DNA of 64,000 bases, from positions 49,125,985 to 49,189,984 of the forward strand of contig OY754335.1 of NCBI GenBank assembly GCA_963573305.1, in the 5' to 3' direction. Source of the stretch: Pyrrhosoma nymphula. Taxonomy: Eukaryota; Arthropoda; Insecta; Odonata; Coenagrionidae. The notes below the pieces were generated by a model, which was given only the letters and a program-made list of their open reading frames with translations, was not told where the DNA came from and made no database searches. Position numbers and translations under genes: made by a program. Below, in pieces: positions 56,795-64,000 of the stretch (position 1 is its first letter; every line of letters starts with the position of its first letter).

Positions 56795-59499
56795 CAAACG
56801 TGCATGTCTCGACTCTCGACAGAATGAGTGTTTATCACCTAAAAACTATGTAATCTTGAGGATATACTAATACGAGAAGAACGTGAGCCTAATGTAGTGT
56901 GCGATAATTTATATTGGTAAACCCATTCCTCTTAAATAAACCAGCGATTCTAGGTGCGTTGAAATTCTTATTTGGTATTTTGGCCACCTTAATCATAACT
57001 AGTATGCTTATTGCTTGAACTCTGGCTCTGATCCTTGAGGGGAATATTTTGATCAGAATTGTTACACCTGAAATTTTTGGAATTTCAGTAGCCACCGCGA
57101 TAAGCGTAGCCTATGTCGCCTGGTCTCCTTGGTGGAAATATGATTTTTTTCCAGGCTTCGAAGTAAGAAGTCGAATCATTAACATGGAAATGCCAGCTTC
57201 ATCTCTGTATTTCTTCGTGATGGGGTGCGATGACAACCAATTCCATCAGACCTTGTAATATATATCGAGAAAAGTATTTTGGGCATGTTTCGTACGCTTT
57301 CCTTGAGCGTGTTTCATTACTCACCATTATTTCATCCTACTTCTTACTCGCCAAATTCTTATTTTTACACGATATATAATCCAATCTTTACACTTTGCGT
57401 TTGTCGTGAATTACAAGCGTCTCAATGTCTAATGGAGTCGCGAGAACCTCTTGACCTCGCCGCGTTGGGGTCACAGCGACTCCCGTGCACTCCTTCCACG
57501 TTCAAGGCACGGCCGGTCTCGAAATTTGGTCCCTCGTCGGGTCGAGGGTAGCGATCCGCGTCTCAATCGTCGAGATTGGCGTATCGCGACCCGTGTAAGC
57601 GGAAACCGTAAACTCACATTAGGATGGTAATGGCGTCGAATTTTTTCGCGACTCCGGACAGGAAGTCAGAGTTCACTCGGCGGCCCCGCAGCGCTTGCCC
57701 ATGGGAACTTGGGTCAAACTGTTGAACCTTCATAGTCCGTACTCGTAGCGAGGTCCAATTATGCAAAGTTAGCCCTTTAAATGCGTTCGCTGCACATTTC
57801 CATAATTGTGGGCGTCGGTGTACGTGGAGACGGGAGTGAAGCACAATTTGGAACTCACTTTATTCGACACAGAAGGAACATCAACAAAAGTTAGCGGATG
57901 CGAGAGAATGATCCAGAAACTTTGATGGTCACTCCGTAATTTAAAGAATAATTTTCAGCTGTTTGAATTTATTTTTTGCATAGCTACGAAGCTCGGTGCA
58001 GCTGTAATAAACTCTGAAATTTCCTGATGATAGCGTTAAGGTGTTTTTTTTAAGCTTGGGCTAATCTAAAATACTTCCAAAATGGAAAAATCGATATTAG
58101 GTAGCATGTTATGCGCTGAAGTGGCAACTTTAACACCATGATTGAAATATAATCCTACTTGCAATAAGTGACAATTGTATTTATCGGCTCATTCTTTCAG
58201 CCGGAATGAGAATTTTTAGGTAATACCTCATCCAAATAATTTATGGTGATGATCTGCAATCACTTAGTGCATCTAACTATGATTTTAGAAATTACTGCAT
58301 AACAACATTTGCACGCTTAATATATTTTAGTATGCAGCACAACCAAAATGGTATTGCCTATTAACAGAATTTTGAACGCTTATTTTCTTGAGTAAAAACT
58401 TGTTTCGAGGTTTCAGAAGTAAATTTTCCTATTTGCACTAGCCAGAGTTTACTAGGGGTACAATTTTCAAAATATATTCGGAACGGCATTTCTGTCCATA
58501 TCTATGACTTAGAAAAATGCATTTTTGCATAAAACATTCGCTTTTTTTTAAATTCCTTCAGGGGCATATTCCACCGAGCACGTATTTTTGGAACACGCTC
58601 GAAAATGTTTACGTCTGGCCGTCTGAGATCGGATATCACGGCCTAAATTGCCGCAATTTCGGCGAAAATTAGCGATTGAAAACGATTACGAATATTGTTT
58701 TAAGTGCGGGGATTGATTTTTTTTTCTCGTTCCCTTGCGCCGAGCGTTGTAGGCGTCGTGAACGTGACGTCGTAGACACGCCCATAAAACGTTTAAAAGC
58801 GAGTGGATCCATTGATCTAGGTGGATCAATTTGACCTCCCACGCCTTCTTGCCCCATTCTCCTTCTCTTACCCTCCCCTTCCCCTTTTTCCGGCTCTCAA
58901 ACCTCCCGTACCTCTCCCTCCTCCCGTCACTACTCGAGATCTCCGCCGCACGTCGACAGTCAATTGTCCCTCCTGGCGGCAGTCGCCGCACGTCACCTTG
59001 ATGAATGTCCGCCATCGCTCAAAAGTTTCGCCGCCTGCGAAGGTTAAAAAAATGGGCCCTCCCGAGCGTGCCTCGTTTGCATGTGCCAATGCAACGCAGC
59101 GGTCTCTTTTGTGTTTCCGAGGATTTCGTCACTCTTTTTTTTTGCTCTCGAGGAACAAAAATAATGCCGTCAGAAGCCAGGCGAACGAGCGGAGCGAGAA
59201 GATTTGGTCTAGATAATAGGTTGACGTTACGGAGTCTGAGATAATTTGGATAACCCATTCCGATTCTCCCCAGCATCCTCACCTCCTCATGTGAATGGGT
59301 ACTTACTCCCTCGAATGTGTAACGGTTTTGTTTAGGAGATTTATTTAAAGTTACAGTCGAGATGATACGGGATTTAGATGTTCACCACACAGTATTAGCA
59401 ATTTGATTAGGAATCTCTTTATTTAAGGAAAAAACTGTCTGGTTTGTTCACCGAAACAAAAGCATATTGCATACAATTCAGAAGCTAAATTCGACAGCT
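56795..59499. other. No supported gene
   Basis: A 2.7-kb stretch. GC-richer patches at 57410-57850 and 58840-59270 carry overlapping frames on both strands without domains. The remainder is AT-rich. Confidence 0.4.
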
Positions 59500-59640
59500 A
59501 GGTTGGGGACACGCCGGATTGGAAACCTAAAAGGTGCGGGTTCGTATCGCACCTTGGACATGGATATTAGAGCTAAGATCCTATATTGGATAGTACGGAA
59601 TAACCTTAGCAGTTGGAGCGCCTAAAATTATAATGTAATA
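59500..59640 (+). mobile_element. tRNA-derived SINE with 21-nt domain
   Basis: The B box GGTTCGTATCG (59539-59549) sits in a tRNA-like T arm (GGTGCGGGTTCGTATCGCACC, split as GGTGCGG and GCACC around it). The A box is decayed. The 21-nt domain 59598-59618 contains AACCTTAG and AGTTGGAG and is followed by CGCC. Same subfamily as the minus-strand SINE at 61770-61905, with the same B-box-to-domain distance (about 58 nt). Confidence 0.7.
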
Positions 59641-60692
59641 CCAAGAAGAAAAGAACACCACCTATATATTCATCATACAACTTCATGGATGATGGGATAT
59701 TTTTATTGGTGGAAATAGCTTTTAGTTTAGATGTCTACATGTTGCGATGATAATTCTACCTTTCTTCACTTCCAACCTGATTACTGTGGTATCTTACGTA
59801 TTTATTAGGTAATAGTATGACAAATTATGTTGTTTGAACGTTTTTTAGGAACTGAAGACATTCCTCTTTCACTTTTGCGAAGCGTTTCTATACGCAAGGA
59901 AAAACTTGTGGGTTACACCAATATCATTGGCATGATGCCAAAGGGAAAAGTTTTCCTAAATATAAGATTATCTTTACATGTGGATATTAGAATAGATAAA
60001 TATAGGTACCTATCACGTTGATGGATTTTCAAAACCATGATACAAAGATGTTGATGAGCTGTAATTGATATAAAATGCGGAAGAGTGACGTCTACGCATT
60101 GAAATGTTTTTTACCTCCCATAATATATGGAACTTACCTCATGTAACCCACTTTTAGGCACAAGATAACAAACTCGTTTTGACGTTGGAAGTTTTTTCGT
60201 GCTAATTCCATTATCTTTTACGTATGTGAGCCAAGTTTTTTTCCTTTGTCCCTTCGAAAAAAAACTTACCGGTGTTTGACGAGACGTAGGAATTCAGCGG
60301 CGGGCTGGAATTCTTGGAGCGCTTGCGAAGAAATTCCATCAGCCTCCTCCTCCTGCGCCATCCACCCAGGCTTACCGCTTCTCCAGCCCCATCCTCTTCG
60401 TCTCCTCTTCGCTTTTAAGCTGGTCATCCTTGGCCTTATCGTTCGCAAATTCACTCCCCCCCCCGGTACTTCCTGCCCGCAAGGATCACTGTTGGGCCTA
60501 CCCCAAAATCATGCTCTTGCAATGCTCGTCGTGTCTTTTTTTCTGACTGTTTATCTCCTTTCCTTGGATCTCATAAAAGTTGCTCCTCTCTTCAACAGGT
60601 TCCTGCAGTCATTGGTGCTTATACATTTTTCTTCAGACACTAGGCCCTGAAGTTCTGTCCGTACGTTAGTATAGCTCGACAGGAGGAGTCTC
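59641..60692. other. No supported gene
   Basis: A 64-codon frame at 59827-60021, preceded by TTTTTTAG, has ordinary composition but a poor donor. A 134-codon frame at 60246-60650 has no domain. Neither is called. Confidence 0.35.
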
Positions 60693-61045
60693 ATATTATG
60701 TTAGAGTGGAACTGGCAATTTGATTAGACTAAATATGGACGCTGGAAACTTTTTTCCCATGAGTAAAATGTAACATGATTATGGTGTCGGATCCATGCTT
60801 TCAGAATCTGCTGGAGCGGTAATTGTCAGAATTGTCAATTTTTGCAGGGTTGCTGAGATTTACTTTCCTTACAATGTATGAATGGAACTATCAATTCGAA
60901 AAAAAGGGACATGGACGTAGGAAACTGGTCGTATTAAAAAAAAAATTCTTGAGTATAATTATGGACTCGGATCGGTGCTCTGCGAAACTCATGGAGCAGT
61001 TTATGCTATTCAATTTTGCCACGTTTGAGGGGCTTCTGAGATTTA
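60693..61045 (+). repeat. Two-unit diverged tandem repeat, period about 180 bp
   Basis: Unit 1 has GAGTGGAACTGGCAATTTGA, GGACGCTGGAAACT, ATTATGGTGTCGGATCCATG, CTGGAGC and GGGTTGCTGAGATTTAC. Unit 2 has GAATGGAACTATCAATTCGA, GGACGTAGGAAACTGG, ATTATGGACTCGGATCGGTG, ATGGAGC and GGGGCTTCTGAGATTTA in the same order. Confidence 0.75.
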
Positions 61046-61094
61046 TGAAAATCTTCGTCTTAAATTCCTATTTTTTCTTTACCGCATTGCTATC

Positions 61095-61245
61095 CGAGTA
61101 ATCAATCGGCTGGGAAAGTAATCATTGTAGGTAGGTTTTAAGAATCCTGTTTAAAATTCCTCATTTCTTTTAGCTTTGACTCATTGTTGTTTGTGTAATC
61201 ATTGGGCTGGACTGGTGATCCTTGCAGGCTCAAATAATCCTGTTG
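61095..61245 (+). repeat. Two-unit diverged tandem repeat, period about 97 bp
   Basis: GTAATCAATCGGCTGGGAAA, GTAATCATTGTAGG and GAATCCTGTTT correspond to GTAATCATTGGGCTGGACTG, GTGATCCTTGCAGG and TAATCCTGTTG. Confidence 0.6.
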
Positions 61246-61769
61246 CGGGTGAACGTCGGTTATCGTCTACTGTTTGACTTACGTTGTAATTAGGCAATCC
61301 TTAATCATAATATTACTTTTCCGCTAATGCTCGCGAGCCTTCGACCTGATGTGCACCCTTTCTCGGCAATTTGCTCACCCGTCGATTAATATTCATTTGT
61401 TGGCCGTCGCCTCCGACTTCTTCAGTCAGCGAGACCGCGCTGCTAGGCCGTCGCGTCTCATCAATCCTCACGTCCGTCCGTCTTTTGGCTCCATTCGACC
61501 GGGGAGGCGGGAGTTCGTCATCGACGCGTTTAACGCCGTAGCGCTCGCTTCATTCATTGTTCAGATTGGCCGCCTGGTTGAAACCTCCCATTCTCTTTTG
61601 GGGCCCCAGCCCCGCATCTCTCGTTTGCCACTAGCGGTCGTCTGTGGAGGGCAGACTATTCGACGCCAACACGCGACATCAGGTGGACTCCGACGGACTT
61701 CATGTGCATTCTTCGACGTTTGGTTTGCTTTAGTTAAACAAAAATAGCATCGTCACGGACTTAAGGTTT
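61246..61769. other. GC-richer stretch without supported gene
   Basis: A 132-codon frame at 61349-61747 has no recognisable domain and no splice context. It could be chance in CpG-bearing DNA. Confidence 0.35.
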
Positions 61770-61905
61770 CGGCGCTCCAACTACTAAGGTTGAATCGACC
61801 CTAATACTTGCTTAATATGCGTCACATCCATGGCGGAAGCGGAATTCGAACCATATAAACCTGTTGCCTGCCTGGCGGGTTATCAACTTGGCTACATCTA
61901 TGGCA
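61770..61905 (-). mobile_element. tRNA-derived SINE with 21-nt domain
   Basis: On the minus strand the A box TAGCCAAGTTGATA (61894-61881), B box TGGTTCGAATTC (61853-61842) and the 21-nt domain (61795-61775, containing CAACCTTAGTAGTTGGAG) followed by CGCC are in order. The clearest tRNA-type internal promoter in the window. The sequence before the A box is ATAGATG. Confidence 0.78.
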
Positions 61906-64000
61906 AAATTAGCTCTTTTGTTAAAATCATGCATTTATCGTCTGGGAATTCTCGCCTTCATATTTAAAGGATAATCGCAAAAGTGAGAAAATATTTTAAA
62001 ACTGACATTTTCGGATGAGTATTGTGCTAATTTTGATTATTAAGTGCAATTTTCGTCGTGAGAAACGTTCTAAGATATTTTTTCCACGCGTCACCCATGG
62101 ATTTGACGGATCAGAATTTTTAAAATTTTACTTAATCTCCTCCTCCTATCAATTCTTTTTGCTTTAGAACGTTTTAACTGCGTGTAAGCGTTCCATGTAA
62201 AAATTAATGGCCTTCGTCTTGTACCTAAGCAAATTACTAACGGGACACGATTGCAACAGACTGTCTACGTTCGTGATTAAAAAATATGAGCTCGTAGACG
62301 GCAAATGGGAGAAAAACTGAGTTTCCTGATTCTTTTGGTCAATAATTTTAAGGAGAGATAGGCACCTTTTTCTGGTTGTCTGTACTAGATTTTTTTTCGA
62401 CTTTCCTCCCAATGACGTAATATCTACGTCAATGGAGGGAAGTGAAAGCATGTTGGTGGAATTTAACTTATTCCATTGGAAATATATGTCTCGGTTCTAA
62501 GTGACGCTCCCTCGACGTAAGGTTTATCGTATTGAGAATGTTGTTATTACCCACATTTTTTCTTCACGAAACTTATCCATCGTACTCTTCTTAGTCGTAT
62601 TATTGTGCCTTATTTTAGTGGGAATTATTTGGTTCTTTAGGCTCACCAATACGCGTACGGTTCAGTGTTGACGGTATTCATTACTAGCGATGAAATACTT
62701 TGGTTGGTTTGAGGTTATTTAATATAATTTAATGGCTCATGGTATTTGTTTTCTAACTTCAAAGTCAGCACCAGCCTCTTTAGTGGTCGAGGATGAACTG
62801 GTGTGCCTTGCTAACGTGGTTATTGTGAGCGGTATATTTTTTATTATCATTTCTTGCATGAATGAGCCAAAATATGTTTCCATATACCTACGCTCCTTGT
62901 AATGTTTCTCGTGTTCTGCAAAATTTGATTTGGTCCATGTGCTGAGGGAAGAATAACTTGCCCAAATGTGTCGACTCGCCATTCTAATCTACAAACGTTC
63001 GCTTCATCTCTACCCTCGTGGGTATTCTTCTGCGTATTTAGTTCTGCATGTCCCTTCCTCGAACTTCCCGCCGTGTACTCTAGCCAATACCCCCCCTCAG
63101 ATCAGTCACTCCTTTCCCAAACTGTCTTTTCTTGTGTGGATCTTACCTCGTCACTGTTCCGAAGAATGAAGAGCTTGAACTCGGGCCGCTTTGAATGCGT
63201 TTGATTATGTTTCGCTGTGTGGAAAGGGAGTGAATCCCAATGGATAGTTGTTCTTTTTCCTCCTCGGATATGGGCGGAAAAAAATGTTTTCCTTTGACCG
63301 GCCGACCTCTAGCGATTTGGAGGACAGCCGTTTAATTTTTTTATATTGTTTGTTAGTTCTTTTTATTTGCTTTGACGAATGAGGAGACACACGTCCTCAC
63401 AGTGTAAGTCTTAGGAAATCTTTCTCTCATTTCCCCCTCCTTCCCCAACCAAATTCCTAATTTCTTTTTCGCTTGTTGGATTCAGGTGTATACCATTAGT
63501 GGAAATATAAAAAGGATCCTTTCGGGATGGCTCTGTGCGAAATGTTTTGAAAATGTTTCCAACCGTTTGGTTGAACTGAACTGGTTCTGAAAGATAGAAA
63601 GAAGATTGGGTTTTGAATCTCCAGCGGCGAAAGTGATACAAGTCGTGCAATCTCGTTTCCTCTTCCTGGTACTGTTTGATATGTTTTCTCCAGCACCACC
63701 GTGAAATGCTAGGATTGGTTACCGTGAAATTGGACAAAATTATTTGAATTAAAAAAAGGTTTATTGTGCTAGGGAATTTGGACAATAATCTACAATAGTT
63801 ACATAACATCCGTTAGATTCTCAAACAAATACATGGAAATAAGAAACAATGAGATAGTTTAAGAGAACCTAAGTTTTACAATTAAACTACAAGTAATATA
63901 AAATCTATAGTATATATGTTTGCTTAATGTAATGTTTATATATTTCGCTTTCATAATATAGCTTAACAGTAGAACAAAATTAATACTATGGTATACGTAA
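61906..64000. other. No supported gene
   Basis: Short frames at 62164-62451, 62737-62982 and 63411-63809 (minus strand) have no domains. The final 200 bases are AT-rich. I see no repeats, exons or RNA genes that I can defend. Confidence 0.4.

Noticed and set aside
59827..60021. Possible exon after TTTTTTAG
   Set aside because: The donor is poor (ATAG/GTACCT) and the peptide has no recognisable features.
60246..60650. 134-codon frame with hydrophobic stretch
   Set aside because: No domain, no splice signals, not distinguishable from chance.
62190..62290. Segment reading ITNGTRL in one frame, recalling the NGTRL motif of Helitron helicases
   Set aside because: Only a few residues match, flanking helicase motifs are absent and stops follow at once.
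63411..63809. 132-codon minus-strand frame near the window end
   Set aside because: No recognisable family, repeat or exon signal.

Overview
This is a 64 kb piece of a repeat-rich, intron-bearing animal genome, most likely an arthropod and probably an insect. The base composition is mostly AT-rich with short GC-rich islands. Every open frame is short. Spliced-exon signals (AG acceptor, GTAAG donor) are present. The mobile elements (RT/APE non-LTR retrotransposons, hAT elements with 8-bp target duplications, tRNA- and 5S-derived SINEs) are typical of arthropod intergenic or intronic DNA. I see no bacterial operon, CRISPR array, intact rRNA, or complete protein-coding gene. The species cannot be told from this window alone.

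Layout. 0-6 kb: one good candidate internal exon (916-992), then repeats, including a complete 5S rRNA-derived SINE with a 13-bp target duplication (4636-4832) and a decayed LINE 3' end (5275-5720, minus). 6-16 kb: AT-rich spacer with palindromic repeats and two decayed LINE pieces, a reverse-transcriptase tail at 11.0-11.6 kb and an APE endonuclease at 14.6-15.2 kb. 16.2-22.8 kb: one 6.6-kb hAT element with a perfect 8-bp target duplication; it carries a splice-flanked, exon-like open segment at 18261-18386. 23.9-27.1 kb: a 156-bp hAT MITE, another LINE 3' end and several hairpins. 29.9-36.6 kb: diverged local tandem duplications interleaved with GC-rich, strongly pyrimidine-biased DNA. 37-43 kb: a cluster of tRNA-derived SINEs, some paired head-to-head, and a weak exon candidate (41430-41513). 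43-58 kb: GC-rich islands (43.4-43.9, 49.2-49.8, 53.8-54.1, 56.0-56.3 kb), direct repeats and a hAT-like insertion between the arms of an inverted repeat. 59-62 kb: two more SINEs. The last 2 kb holds nothing I can support.

Two patterns stand out. First, a short SINE domain recurs at six loci. It is a 21-nt segment with a conserved core, closed by a short GC stem, and its length is constant at all six. It is joined to a 5S-derived head, to at least two tRNA-derived heads, or to no visible head. Second, a family of snapback (inverted-repeat) elements carries CTGATGA and GAAAC blocks separated by a small stem. This is the order expected of a hammerhead-ribozyme core such as those known from Penelope-like retroelements, although the copies here are diverged and catalysis is not shown.

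There is no gene network to describe. The window reads as an intron or intergenic region of mobile-element remnants with perhaps three host or captured exons and a few promoter-like GC-rich islands.
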